Shown: piece by piece, positions 1 through 6,783 of the stretch
How positions within the stretch are numbered: the first letter of the stretch is position 1
Layout of the letters: each line of letters begins with the position of its first letter
Origin: Lachnospiraceae bacterium UBA3785
GTDB lineage: Bacteria; Bacillota; Clostridia; Lachnospirales; Lachnospiraceae
DNA length: 7,724 nucleotides
NCBI GenBank assembly: GCA_002369495.1
Contig: DFFD01000019.1
Span: forward strand, 1 to 7,724
Direction: 5' to 3'
The notes under the pieces: generated by a model
What the model saw: the letters and a program-made list of their open reading frames with translations, nothing else
The model's database searches: none
Told to the model about the DNA's origin: nothing
Position numbers and translations under genes: made by a program

Positions 1-25
1 AAAAAGAGCCGCTTTTCGCGGCTCT
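1..25 (-). terminator. Rho-independent terminator after the XRE remnant
   Basis: Read on the minus strand, this is a perfect 8-base stem (AGAGCCGC at 18-25 of the minus reading, pairing with bases 5-12) around a 5-base loop, followed by a run of T (A at 1-5 on the plus strand). It lies directly after the helix-turn-helix remnant and probably ends the acyltransferase/XRE transcript. The T run touches the window edge, so its full length cannot be seen. Confidence 0.8.
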
Positions 26-38
26 CATTAACCTTATG

Positions 39-164
39 TCATTCTTCTTGCCGGTCTTAAGCTTGGAGAGATTCACATTTGAAACTCCCACACGTTCCGA
101 CAGCTCATTCAGACTCATCTTTCGGTCCGCCATAACCCGGTCGAGCCGCAATACTATTATTCAT
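39..164 (-). pseudogene. Decayed XRE/Cro-type helix-turn-helix regulator (YozG-like)
   Basis: From the ATG at 133-131 the minus strand encodes MADRKMSLNELSERVGVSNV and then NLSKLKTGK, which is the helix-turn-helix core of the small (about 65-75 residue) YozG-like XRE family. Two things are wrong. First, the only ATG with a good Shine-Dalgarno (GAGAGG, 177-172; ATG at 164-162) is out of frame. Removing one A (plus-strand T at 160 or 161) would give an uninterrupted start, MIIVLRLDRVMADRK, which is what intact relatives look like. Second, after KTGK the second half of the family domain is absent. Shifting one base at that point gives Glu-Glu-stop (TGA at 41-39), an ending typical of the family, so an internal deletion is likely. 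In the helix-turn-helix frame itself no stop occurs before the window edge, and reading runs through the terminator hairpin. The gene sits 21 bases after the acyltransferase stop, so it was probably the last gene of that unit. Translation from the internal ATG is possible but it has no Shine-Dalgarno. Confidence 0.7.
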
Positions 165-185
165 CTCAGGACCTCTCTTCCCGGG

Positions 186-1244
186 TTATAAGACATATTT
201 TCGCATCGGAGGGATCAGTCGAAGCAGCGCGCATGACAGGAAGGACAGCGCTGTGACGATCAGGAAGACCAGTACCGTTCCCAGCCTGTAATGATGAAAA
301 TGCATCGGGGTCAGCCGGACGATCCTGTATAATCCCTGAATGAAGACCGGGTGAATCAGATAGACGCCAAAGCAGAGCCTGTCGATCTGCCACAGCCATT
401 TTTTTATCCGCGCGCTGCCGGACCGCGTTCCGGCGGCTTCATTTCCTTTTCCGAAGAACAGGCCGAACAGGCAGACTGCGGACAGGGCGGTGACAGGGCT
501 GTTGTAGTCAAAGCGGGACGTCTCCAGTGCCGGATCCCGCCAGACCAGGATGCCGATTGCAAGGAGAAGGGTCAGGAATCCGAAAAGCCGGAGAAGGCGG
601 TACCGGCTGTTCCGGTATCTGTCCATATAATATCCGCATAACACATAAAAGACCGGATACGTCAGCGCAATGTTAAAGGGCACATGAAGCGAAAACAGAC
701 GGTTTACCGTGGGTACGGCCATTCCCATCACAAAAACGGAGACCAGAACATAGAAGACCCAGCTCCTTTGGGCATTGTCCGTAAACGCCTTTAAGACCGG
801 CAGGATCAGATAGATGCCGATCAGGATAAAGCAGTACCAGAGATGATCGGCCGTCCGGCCGGTGACAGCATACCAGGGGGCCTTCAGCAGGGCGCGGAGA
901 GCCCCGTCCGTACCGATGTGCAGGACAAATGCATAGGCCGAGCCGAACAGCAGGACCGCAAAAAGGATGCGGCGCACATTTTTTACAAGGCATATGCGCG
1001 GCGTCAGATCCTTCTTTCGGTTCAGCAGCAGGGCGCCTGTCAGCATGAGAAAGACCGGGACGCCCCATCTCATCAGATAATAGTTGACGGCAAACCATCT
1101 GGCATGATCATAGTCTACTTCGACGATCTCCGGATGAACCAGTGCTGTTCCGTTCGTGTGCAGCCAGATGACCGCCAGGGCAGCCAGTATTCTGAGTGCT
1201 GAGATCTTTATATCTACTGTATCTTTGTTGTCAGCATTTTTCAT
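186..1244 (-). CDS. Membrane acyltransferase-3 family protein (surface-polymer O-acyltransferase)
   Basis: This is a 352-residue polytopic membrane protein of the acyltransferase 3 family (OatA/WecH-like), which moves acyl groups, usually acetyl, onto envelope polysaccharides or other surface acceptors. The N-terminal signature is visible as RILAALAVIWLHT (Arg18, His29), followed by the membrane segment GVPVFLMLTGALLL (61-74), HLWYCFILIGIYLILPVL (134-151) and CFGVYLIHPVF (291-301). Hydrophobic stretches fill most of the rest, with about ten predicted by eye. There is no extra SGNH domain, so it is the short, membrane-only type. I chose the ATG at 1244 because GGAG (1256-1253) lies 8 bases upstream. 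An in-frame TTG at 1280 would add 12 residues but falls at the trpS terminator and lacks a Shine-Dalgarno. I see no promoter of its own between the terminator and the start, so read-through from trpS may drive it. The exact acceptor cannot be told from sequence; the family call is secure. Confidence 0.9.
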   Translation of the reverse strand: MKNADNKDTVDIKISALRILAALAVIWLHTNGTALVHPEIVEVDYDHARWFAVNYYLMRWGVPVFLMLTGALLLNRKKDLTPRICLVKNVRRILFAVLLFGSAYAFVLHIGTDGALRALLKAPWYAVTGRTADHLWYCFILIGIYLILPVLKAFTDNAQRSWVFYVLVSVFVMGMAVPTVNRLFSLHVPFNIALTYPVFYVLCGYYMDRYRNSRYRLLRLFGFLTLLLAIGILVWRDPALETSRFDYNSPVTALSAVCLFGLFFGKGNEAAGTRSGSARIKKWLWQIDRLCFGVYLIHPVFIQGLYRIVRLTPMHFHHYRLGTVLVFLIVTALSFLSCALLRLIPPMRKYVL

Positions 1245-1278
1245 GGATAACACTCCGTAAGGACAGTCCTCCGTATAC

Positions 1279-1315
1279 AAAAACCCGCTGCCCGGGGGAT
1301 TTCCCGGGGCAGCGG
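1279..1315 (-). terminator. Terminator of trpS
   Basis: On the minus strand a very GC-rich stem starts with CCGCTGCCCCGGG, loops through AAAT, returns through CCCCCGGGCAGCGG with one bulged base, and is followed by TTTTT (A at 1279-1283 on the plus strand). It begins about 20 bases after the trpS stop. The acyltransferase start is only 35 bases further on, so leakage through this hairpin would be needed unless a weak promoter was missed. Confidence 0.85.
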
Positions 1316-1336
1316 CTTACTGACTCTCATGGTTTC

Positions 1337-2440
1337 TTACTGTTTCGCCTTCCGAAGCAGCTCATTCCACTCGCCCACGATCGAGCGGTCCTCGAAATAG
1401 TCGATCCGCATCGCCTTCCGGACACGGGCAAGCGTCTCGTTGGTCGTCTCGACCGCCCTCGCGGTGCCCTCCCGGATGATGTCGTACACGGAATCGATGT
1501 CCGCCTCCCACTTCGCGCGCTCTTCGCGGATCGGTGCAAGCGTCTCCTCGAGCACGTTGATGAGGAACTTCTTGCAGACGCCGTCGCCGAGGCCGCCGCG
1601 GCGGTAATGGTCCTTCATTTCCTCGAGATTCTGATAGTCCGGCAGGAAGCGCGCAAAATCGTCGTCGGTGCACAGCGCATCCAGGTAGGTGAAGACCACG
1701 TTGCCCTCGATGTGGCCCGGGTCGCTGATCTGCAGGTGCTGCGGGTCCGTGAACATCTTCCCGTTGACCATCTTCTTGACGGTCTTCGGCGTGTCGGAGA
1801 GGTAAATGCAGTTCCCGAGCGACTTGCTCATCTTGGCCTTTCCGTCGACGCCGGGGAGACGGCGCTGGGTTTCATTTTCAGGGATCATCGCTTTCGGGAG
1901 CACCAGCGTCTTCCCGTAGATTTTGTTGAAGCGCTCCACGATCTCGCGGGTCTGCTCGATCATCGGAAGCTGGTCCTCGCCGACCGGGACCACGTTGGCG
2001 TTGAACGCGGTGATGTCCGCCGCCTGGGAGACCGGATAGACGAAGAAGCCGGCCGGGAGGCCCTCATCCGCGAAGCCGCGCATCTGGATCTCCGCCTTGA
2101 CCGTGGGGTTCCGGGACAGGCGGGCTGTCGTCACCATGTTGAGGTAGTAGAAGGTCAGCGCATGAAGAGCCGGAAGGGCCGACTGCACGCAGATCGTCGT
2201 CTTCGCCGGGTCGATGCCCACCGACAGGTAGTCGAGAACCACGTTCACGATATTGTCCCTGATCTTGCCCGGGTTGTCCGCGTTGTCCGTCAGAGCCTGG
2301 TCGTCCGCGATCAGGATATTGATCTCATCAAATTCCCCGGAGTTCTGCAGTTCTACCCTGCGCTTCAGAGATCCTACGTAATGCCCGAGGTGAAGCCGTC
2401 CGGTGGGGCGGTCGCCTGTCAGAATGATATTTTTTCCCAT
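1337..2440 (-). CDS. trpS: Tryptophanyl-tRNA synthetase
   Basis: This cytoplasmic class I synthetase charges tRNA-Trp with tryptophan using ATP. The 367-residue protein has the N-terminal nucleotide-binding signature [17 protein letters not shown] (8-24), in which HLGH is the HIGH motif, a GEDQ stretch at 154-157, and the KMSKSLGN loop at 203-210 that positions ATP. The Rossmann catalytic domain covers roughly 1-210, and the remainder is the helical anticodon-binding part. Common bacterial TrpRS proteins run 330-350 residues, so this one is slightly long. The ATG at 2440 is preferred because a strong GGGGG Shine-Dalgarno lies 7 bases upstream and the HIGH region then sits at the usual distance. 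A longer reading to 2518 would run over the promoter. The gene has its own promoter (2468-2497) and terminator (1279-1315), so it is mostly an independent unit. The leader is about 20 bases, too short for a T-box. Confidence 0.97.
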   Translation of the reverse strand: MGKNIILTGDRPTGRLHLGHYVGSLKRRVELQNSGEFDEINILIADDQALTDNADNPGKIRDNIVNVVLDYLSVGIDPAKTTICVQSALPALHALTFYYLNMVTTARLSRNPTVKAEIQMRGFADEGLPAGFFVYPVSQAADITAFNANVVPVGEDQLPMIEQTREIVERFNKIYGKTLVLPKAMIPENETQRRLPGVDGKAKMSKSLGNCIYLSDTPKTVKKMVNGKMFTDPQHLQISDPGHIEGNVVFTYLDALCTDDDFARFLPDYQNLEEMKDHYRRGGLGDGVCKKFLINVLEETLAPIREERAKWEADIDSVYDIIREGTARAVETTNETLARVRKAMRIDYFEDRSIVGEWNELLRKAKQ

Positions 2441-2467
2441 GATGTATCCCCCTTTTCTCTCTGATAG

Positions 2468-2497
2468 ATTATGCCATTTCAGGCACGGTCTTGTCAA
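2468..2497 (-). promoter_or_regulatory. Promoter of trpS
   Basis: On the minus strand a perfect -35 box TTGACA (2497-2492) is followed by an 18-base spacer and the -10 box CATAAT (2473-2468, five of six consensus bases). The spacer ends in TGG, so the -10 box is of the extended TGn type. Transcription would begin near 2461, leaving about 20 bases before the ATG at 2440. The promoter lies entirely between the phosphoglycerol-transferase stop (2515) and trpS. Confidence 0.75.
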
Positions 2498-2514
2498 TGC
2501 CGGATGAGAAGACG

Positions 2515-4401
2515 TCATTTATCAAACATATAGTAGTACTGGATCTGCCGGTAAAGGAGCGCCTCCCTGTTGCTGTCATCGTTCCAGACCTCCGGAGACA
2601 GGCGCTCGCCGGCAGCATTTTTCACCTCCCTGGCGGAAACGACAGGATACTGCTCAAACAGCGTCTGCATGTAAGCGGTCCTCGCGTCATAGGCCAGGTC
2701 CGCGTAATCCTGCAGCATGAGCGCCAGGTAATTCGCGCTGAGCTCCTCATAGTTACCGGACACCGAAGGCTCAAAGTTTGTCCACAGGTAGTAAGGGATG
2801 ACATATCGAAGAGCGAGCTCCTCCTCTGTCCAGTCACTCACCGCCACATCCCTGCTCTTATTCTGGAAGAGATTGTAGGTCTCATCGGCAAGGCTGGGCT
2901 GATGATCCCCGAACATAAGGATGATGACTTTCTCGTCAGTATTTTCAAAATAGTCGATCAGTTCCCTGTAAGCCTGATCGCTCTCGTACTCCAGCGACAG
3001 GTACTGGGACAGCTGCCGGTCGTTATTTTCATCTCCCGTATAAGAAGCGTTTATGTGTCCTTCGTAGTTCTCATAGGTGTAGGCGCCGTGATTCTGCATG
3101 GTGATGTCGAAAATGAAGACCGGACCTTCCTTTTTCTTCTCCTCATACACCTCGATCGTCTTATCGTAGAGACAGCGGTCCGAGATCTTATTCCGGATGT
3201 ACATCCCTTCGGGGGAGGCGGCCAGCTCCTCGTCGGACAGATACTCGCAGAAGGCATGGCCGGCATAGCGCTCGTCAAAGTCCAGGATCGACATGAACTC
3301 ATCAAAGCCCAGATACTCATAGACGTGTTCTCGGTCATATCCGGACGCAAAGAAGGGGTGGATCGCGGTCGTCGAATACCCCAGATCGCCCAGATGGCTC
3401 ACCAGGCCGTCCTTATCGCTGAAAATGTACTGATTGTACGGTACGCTGCCCGGGCAGTTGATCAGTGAATTCTGTGTCAGAAGCTCCCATTCCGTATTGG
3501 CCGTGTCGCCGCCCCAGATGGAGACGTGCAGCATGCCGGACCGGATCTCGCCTTCCTCCGTCATCCGCCTGAGATTCGGCAGCGGGTCCAGAGCGTCGTC
3601 AAAACCGTCATAGACTGTAAAATCCGCCAATGCTTCATTCATGATCACGATAATGTTCGGTTTTTCCGGGGACCCGCCGTCATCCGGGGTTTCATTTTCA
3701 TATTGAAGCATCTGCTCCGCCAGTTCCTTTTTACTGTACCCGGCAGGCTTCTCAACCGATAATTCCGTTGCCTCCTTGTAGAGGCACAGAAGCTTTCCGT
3801 AGGTCTTTTCTTCGGACTGGTGCCAGAATGCATTCATGTCCCATGCACTGATATCGATCCGCGTGATTATAAGGCAGGTGATCGTGAAAGCCGCAAGGGA
3901 AATGACCCGCGGGACGATCCTGCGCTTTTTATCGTTCCGGGTCTTTCTCTCGGCGATAAACAGCAGCACGCAGATGACAGCCGTGATGCAGAGTCCGGCT
4001 GTTTTTCTTTGCATCGAACCGTTGAACAGAAAATCATTTCTGTAATCGCCGGCAACCGACATGGCCGTCCTGAAGCTGAAAATATCCTTCGCCATGAGCG
4101 GCGTGCCCCGAAGCTGCCAGACGATCTCATTGGCCATGTAGAGGACAAATACAGGGATCTCCGTCAGTAGGGCGCTCACGGAGGCATTGGCTGTGACCGT
4201 AAAAAAGGCCAGCTCAACGGCCAGGATCAGCAGCAGATTGCACAGTATATAGTGAGGAGAGATGTCTCCCCCGTTGGCGGCAAGCACCCAGATGACCCAG
4301 GGCATGACCGCAAGGACCGCGATCTTCAAAGCCCGGTTTATTCTGTCAGAGGGTGCCTTTGCCGTTTTCTTTCTGTCCGCGTTCTTCGCCGGATCAGTCA
4401 T
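2515..4401 (-). CDS. LTA-synthase-family phosphoglycerol transferase (sulfatase fold, membrane-anchored)
   Basis: This is a 628-residue enzyme of the LTA synthase/sulfatase superfamily, which in characterised members transfers glycerophosphate from phosphatidylglycerol to a growing polymer or glycan outside the membrane. Hydrophobic segments occur at about 24-41, 51-70, 76-93, 135-150 and 165-181, giving the usual five-helix anchor. After a linker, the extracellular sulfatase-like domain starts near [14 protein letters not shown] (248-261), where Glu256 fits the metal ligand. [10 protein letters not shown] (298-307) holds the expected nucleophile Thr300. [10 protein letters not shown] (348-357) is the phosphate-contact stretch, QNHG has His438, and FGDHQP has the metal ligands Asp499 and His500. 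In S. aureus LtaS the matching stretch reads FWNR; here the Trp is replaced by Tyr355 while Arg357 is kept. I place the start at 4401 because AGGAGG (4416-4411) lies 9 bases upstream; an earlier in-frame start would lie deep inside the preceding gene. The ATG overlaps the end of that gene by 8 bases, indicating translational coupling. Whether the product is lipoteichoic acid or another glycerophosphate modification is open, so I give no gene symbol. Confidence 0.9.
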   Translation of the reverse strand: MTDPAKNADRKKTAKAPSDRINRALKIAVLAVMPWVIWVLAANGGDISPHYILCNLLLILAVELAFFTVTANASVSALLTEIPVFVLYMANEIVWQLRGTPLMAKDIFSFRTAMSVAGDYRNDFLFNGSMQRKTAGLCITAVICVLLFIAERKTRNDKKRRIVPRVISLAAFTITCLIITRIDISAWDMNAFWHQSEEKTYGKLLCLYKEATELSVEKPAGYSKKELAEQMLQYENETPDDGGSPEKPNIIVIMNEALADFTVYDGFDDALDPLPNLRRMTEEGEIRSGMLHVSIWGGDTANTEWELLTQNSLINCPGSVPYNQYIFSDKDGLVSHLGDLGYSTTAIHPFFASGYDREHVYEYLGFDEFMSILDFDERYAGHAFCEYLSDEELAASPEGMYIRNKISDRCLYDKTIEVYEEKKKEGPVFIFDITMQNHGAYTYENYEGHINASYTGDENNDRQLSQYLSLEYESDQAYRELIDYFENTDEKVIILMFGDHQPSLADETYNLFQNKSRDVAVSDWTEEELALRYVIPYYLWTNFEPSVSGNYEELSANYLALMLQDYADLAYDARTAYMQTLFEQYPVVSAREVKNAAGERLSPEVWNDDSNREALLYRQIQYYYMFDK

Positions 4402-5305
4402 GATCAATGTCCTCCTGTGTGATGTCATCGGAGTAGATGAGAGATATCCCCTTATCCCTGAACATTTTTGCCTCATCAGGATCATTTACGGTGAACACGG
4501 CCACCTTGATGCCGTGCTTCATCCAGTTTTCGACCGTCTCCCAGTCTATTTTTCCTTCGGAGAACCAGTTGTGCCCGACGGCCACGCAGCCGACACGGGT
4601 CCTGCCGCAGAAGTCAAGGACAGACTCCCCGGTCCAATGGTCCAGATAAAGCGTATAGATGATCGTCTCAAAATCATATGCCTGAAGGACGACATCCAGC
4701 ATCTTCTCGTTATAGATCTGCGGGATGATCCTTTTAAGGACGCCTTTGTAACCCGCCGCGGTCTCAACAATCTCCCGAAACTGCAGCGCGATGCTATCGG
4801 GATCCGTATATTTCGTATCCGTGATCAGGTAAAGATTTTTATTGTTCTCCAGATATTCGCATATCTCATCAAATGTCAGCGCATGATACTGCCCGAGGAT
4901 CTCTCCGGCAGCAATGCTCTCCTTTGTATACGGAATCTCATAGCCGCTGCCGGTCAGGGTGCGCCAACGCTCCTCATCGTGGGATACCACAAGTTCTCCG
5001 CTCAAGTCAATATCAAAATCAATTTCTATAAAACGGGAGCCCTTCTCAAGACTGCTCTCCAGCGCTTCCCGCGAGTTCGTGTAGTACGCCTCATCGGGCA
5101 GACCCCCGCATGCGTGCCGGACGACGGAGGTCCCGTCCATGCAGTGATAGCCGGGCTTTCCTCTCCCGCCTGCCCGGCTCAGGAGAAGAGCGCCTGCGAC
5201 AAGCGCCGGCACCAGAATAATCAGTAAATATACTGTTTTAAGACCCTGCCTCCTTAAGGCATGTCTCCCTGCCGGGGTTCCGGCATTCTGTTGATGGATT
5301 CTCAA
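4394..5305 (-). CDS. Membrane-anchored glycerophosphodiester phosphodiesterase-like protein
   Basis: This 303-residue protein belongs to the GDPD/PI-PLC-like TIM-barrel superfamily, whose members hydrolyse glycerophosphodiesters to glycerol-3-phosphate and an alcohol. A basic N terminus is followed by one hydrophobic segment (24-43, TVYLLIILVPALVAGALLLS), so the catalytic part should face outside. Expected sites are His64 in RHACGG, Glu94 and Asp96 in EIDFDID, His109 in VVSHDE, an acidic/Lys pair in TDTK (162-165) and the C-terminal FTVNDPDEAKMF (271-282) followed by YSDD. The first motif differs from the common HRG form (HACGG here), and Asp163 stands where many GDPDs have Glu, so this is a divergent clade. 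The start is TTG at 5305, supported by AGAGGA (5319-5314) 8 bases upstream; the first in-frame ATG, at residue 56, would remove the membrane segment. It follows the AraC gene by 38 bases without a terminator and overlaps the LTA-synthase-like gene. A substrate such as lipoteichoic acid or its precursors is inference from that neighbour. Confidence 0.87.
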   Translation of the reverse strand: MRIHQQNAGTPAGRHALRRQGLKTVYLLIILVPALVAGALLLSRAGGRGKPGYHCMDGTSVVRHACGGLPDEAYYTNSREALESSLEKGSRFIEIDFDIDLSGELVVSHDEERWRTLTGSGYEIPYTKESIAAGEILGQYHALTFDEICEYLENNKNLYLITDTKYTDPDSIALQFREIVETAAGYKGVLKRIIPQIYNEKMLDVVLQAYDFETIIYTLYLDHWTGESVLDFCGRTRVGCVAVGHNWFSEGKIDWETVENWMKHGIKVAVFTVNDPDEAKMFRDKGISLIYSDDITQEDIDHD

Positions 5306-5319
5306 TTTAACGTTCCTCT
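5306..5319 (-). promoter_or_regulatory. Ribosome binding site deciding the TTG start of the phosphodiesterase gene
   Basis: AGAGGA (5319-5314 on the minus strand) stands 8 bases before TTG at 5305-5303. No ATG or GTG with comparable spacing exists near the membrane segment, which makes this non-ATG start the best choice. Confidence 0.65.
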
Positions 5320-5343
5320 TCTGATCCGCAGGCCTGCCTGCCG

Positions 5344-6582
5344 TCAGCCGTTCCGGTACCGCTTACGGTACTGCGCCGGCGTCACCCCTGCCGCGTCCTT
5401 AAAGCTTTTGATAAAGAAATTGACGGTGCTGAACGCCAGCCTCTCCGAGATCTCCCGGACGGAGAGGTCTGTTGTGCGGAGGATCACTTTCGCGCGCTCC
5501 GCTTTCACATTCCGGATGTAGGTATTGATGGACTGCCCGGTCTCCTTCTTGAACTTCTCGCTCAGGTAATACTCGGAGTAGCCGGCCAGCGCGGCGAGGT
5601 CGGCGATCTTTATTTTCCGCCCGACGGACATCTCGATGTAGTCGCAGCACTTCTGTATCGTGCGCGAGTAGGCCGGATTCGCGTGAAGATAGTGCACACG
5701 GTAAATGAAGTCATGGTAGATCGTGTAGCCCAGCGCGGAGAGTTCTCCGGAGTCATTGCAGTTTTCGACCGTCTGGATGTAGGAATCCCCGAGCGGATAC
5801 GCGATCTCGGGGCTGAGGCCGCCCTCCATGGCGGCCCGGCTCACCAGCGTGATGAACACGATAATGCTGGTCTTTATGGCGCGCAGCGGATCCTGACCCT
5901 TTACCGGGACGCCGGCGCTCATGTTCATGCTGTTGCGGAAAGCTCCCTCATAACTGATATCGCCGCTGCGGACCATCTGCAGCAGGGCCTGTTCAGCCAG
6001 ATAGACTTTGTTCCGGTCACGCTTCTTTGGGGTATCGGACGAGAGCTCGATGCCCGGGGCTGTCTCCGGAAACAGGTCTTCCGGACCCAGCTGCTGCCCC
6101 GTCAGCGTATTGTGGATCAGCATCATATAGCGGATGAAGACCGCATAGGGCATGACGGGGAACTCCGGCAGAAGCCGGCAGAGCTCGTTTGTCAGGATCC
6201 GGTTCTCCCGGCCGAACGGAAGGCTCTTTAAGGTCTCCCGGATCTGTTTCTCCAGCGGCTGCGTGTAAAAGACCGGGCCGGTCACGAAGATGAGTCCGTG
6301 GTTTTTCTCCGCCTCAAAGGTTGCCGCCCACTGCATGCCGATGACGGAGCCGATGAGGAGGGGCTTTTCATTTTCCCCGGAATGCGCATAAGACAGCGCC
6401 TGCTCAATGCCGCCGAGGCTGTGGAAAGCCCTGTCGAGGAGCTCCTTCTCATCTTCCGGGCAGGATGAGGCAATCAGCCTGCCCTGCCTGTCGTAGCTCC
6501 AGACATACAGTTTTTCGGACGGCGGGATCAGGCTCTCCAGAAGAAGAAGATTCCTCTCTTCAGGCGTGATCTGTCTTTCCAT
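5344..6582 (-). CDS. AraC-family transcriptional regulator
   Basis: This is a 412-residue regulator. The last 100 residues are a typical AraC/XylS DNA-binding domain with two helix-turn-helix units: IADLAALAGYSEYYLSEKFK with the following KETGQSINTYI, then VREISERLAFSTVNFFIKSF and the closing AAGVTPAQYRKRYRNG. The first 300 or so residues form a sensor part I cannot assign to a named ligand-binding domain; it contains a conserved-looking stretch LLIGSVIGMQWAATFE, and similar proteins are common in Clostridia. The ATG at 6582 has a strong AGAGGAGG Shine-Dalgarno 8 bases upstream. It is divergent from the GPH sugar symporter, the classical arrangement for an AraC activator of a sugar uptake gene, and its own promoter lies inside an inverted repeat, which suggests autoregulation. 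No terminator separates it from the phosphodiesterase gene, so it may head a three-gene operon. The inducer is unknown. Confidence 0.93.
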   Translation of the reverse strand: MERQITPEERNLLLLESLIPPSEKLYVWSYDRQGRLIASSCPEDEKELLDRAFHSLGGIEQALSYAHSGENEKPLLIGSVIGMQWAATFEAEKNHGLIFVTGPVFYTQPLEKQIRETLKSLPFGRENRILTNELCRLLPEFPVMPYAVFIRYMMLIHNTLTGQQLGPEDLFPETAPGIELSSDTPKKRDRNKVYLAEQALLQMVRSGDISYEGAFRNSMNMSAGVPVKGQDPLRAIKTSIIVFITLVSRAAMEGGLSPEIAYPLGDSYIQTVENCNDSGELSALGYTIYHDFIYRVHYLHANPAYSRTIQKCCDYIEMSVGRKIKIADLAALAGYSEYYLSEKFKKETGQSINTYIRNVKAERAKVILRTTDLSVREISERLAFSTVNFFIKSFKDAAGVTPAQYRKRYRNG

Positions 6583-6605
6583 CGGACGCGCCTCCTCTCA
6601 GGTCT

Positions 6606-6632
6606 CCGGCAGCCTCATGAGCAGGCTGCCGG
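6606..6632 (-). repeat. Perfect hairpin in the araC leader, just before its ribosome binding site
   Basis: CCGGCAGCCT (6606-6615) and AGGCTGCCGG (6623-6632) pair perfectly over 10 bases around a 7-base loop (CATGAGC). It lies 8 bases upstream of the araC Shine-Dalgarno, inside the roughly 77-base leader expected from the promoter at 6667-6695. No T run follows on either strand, so it is not an ordinary terminator. It could stabilise the transcript or affect translation; function is inference. Confidence 0.6.
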
Positions 6633-6666
6633 GCAGCTGCGGTCACAGTGCCGGCCGCTTACCGAA

Positions 6667-6695
6667 ATTTTAGCATCGAATTCACGGGGAGGCAA
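6667..6695 (-). promoter_or_regulatory. Promoter of the araC-type regulator
   Basis: On the minus strand the -35 box TTGCCT (6695-6690, four of six consensus bases) is followed by a 17-base spacer and the -10 box TAAAAT (6672-6667, five of six). TG precedes the -10 box with one base between, giving an extended -10 element. The start point would be near 6660. The left arm of the inverted repeat (6679-6687) falls in its spacer. Confidence 0.6.
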
Positions 6696-6721
6696 CCGTA
6701 TTCTCCTGTTATCCGTGAATT
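6679..6721. promoter_or_regulatory. Inverted repeat over the araC promoter, candidate operator
   Basis: AATTCACGG (6679-6687) and CCGTGAATT (6713-6721) are perfect 9-base inverted arms separated by 25 bases. One arm lies between the -10 and -35 boxes of the araC promoter and the other just upstream of its -35 box. Arm centres are 34 bases apart, about three helical turns, as expected for a dimer contacting one face of DNA. The AraC regulator is the obvious candidate, but its binding is not shown. Confidence 0.45.
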
Positions 6722-6753
6722 TCGCATTCTTTACTCCGCCGGATATTCTCCTG
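6699..6753. promoter_or_regulatory. Pair of 10-base direct repeats, candidate AraC half-sites
   Basis: TATTCTCCTG occurs at 6699-6708 and again at 6744-6753, 45 bases apart, each preceded by CCG within a few bases. The first copy sits inside the inverted repeat; the second ends 30 bases upstream of the symporter's -35 box. AraC-family proteins commonly bind directly repeated half-sites, so these could link the two promoters. They could also be chance in a short region. Confidence 0.35.
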
Positions 6754-6783
6754 AATTTTGATAACTTTTCCCGATTTTTAACG

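Noticed and set aside
1245..1280. TTG at 1280 as the start of the acyltransferase
   Set aside because: It has no Shine-Dalgarno and lies at the T run of the trpS terminator, whereas ATG at 1244 has GGAG 8 bases upstream and begins just before the conserved domain.
1196..2464. Long plus-strand open frame (422 codons) opposite trpS
   Set aside because: It is the antisense of a clear trpS gene with HIGH and KMSKS motifs; the translation is rich in Arg, Val, Asp, Leu and His, typical of a shadow in GC-rich coding DNA, and no known family is recognisable.
2441..2514. T-box riboswitch upstream of trpS
   Set aside because: The gap is only 74 bases, already filled by a promoter; there is no specifier stem, T-box sequence or antiterminator.
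2491..3468. Plus-strand open frame of 325 codons
   Set aside because: It lies opposite the catalytic domain of the LTA-synthase-like gene, begins inside the trpS promoter, and shows no recognisable domain.
4262..5227. Plus-strand open frame of 321 codons
   Set aside because: It is antisense to the phosphodiesterase and to the start of the LTA-synthase-like gene, both supported by motifs and ribosome binding sites.
5328..5337. Palindrome GCAGGCCTGC between the AraC and phosphodiesterase genes
   Set aside because: It has no loop and no T run, so it is not a terminator; ten bases of palindrome can arise by chance.
5683..6231. Plus-strand open frame of 182 codons
   Set aside because: It is antisense to the sensor part of the AraC gene, without a Shine-Dalgarno or known domain.
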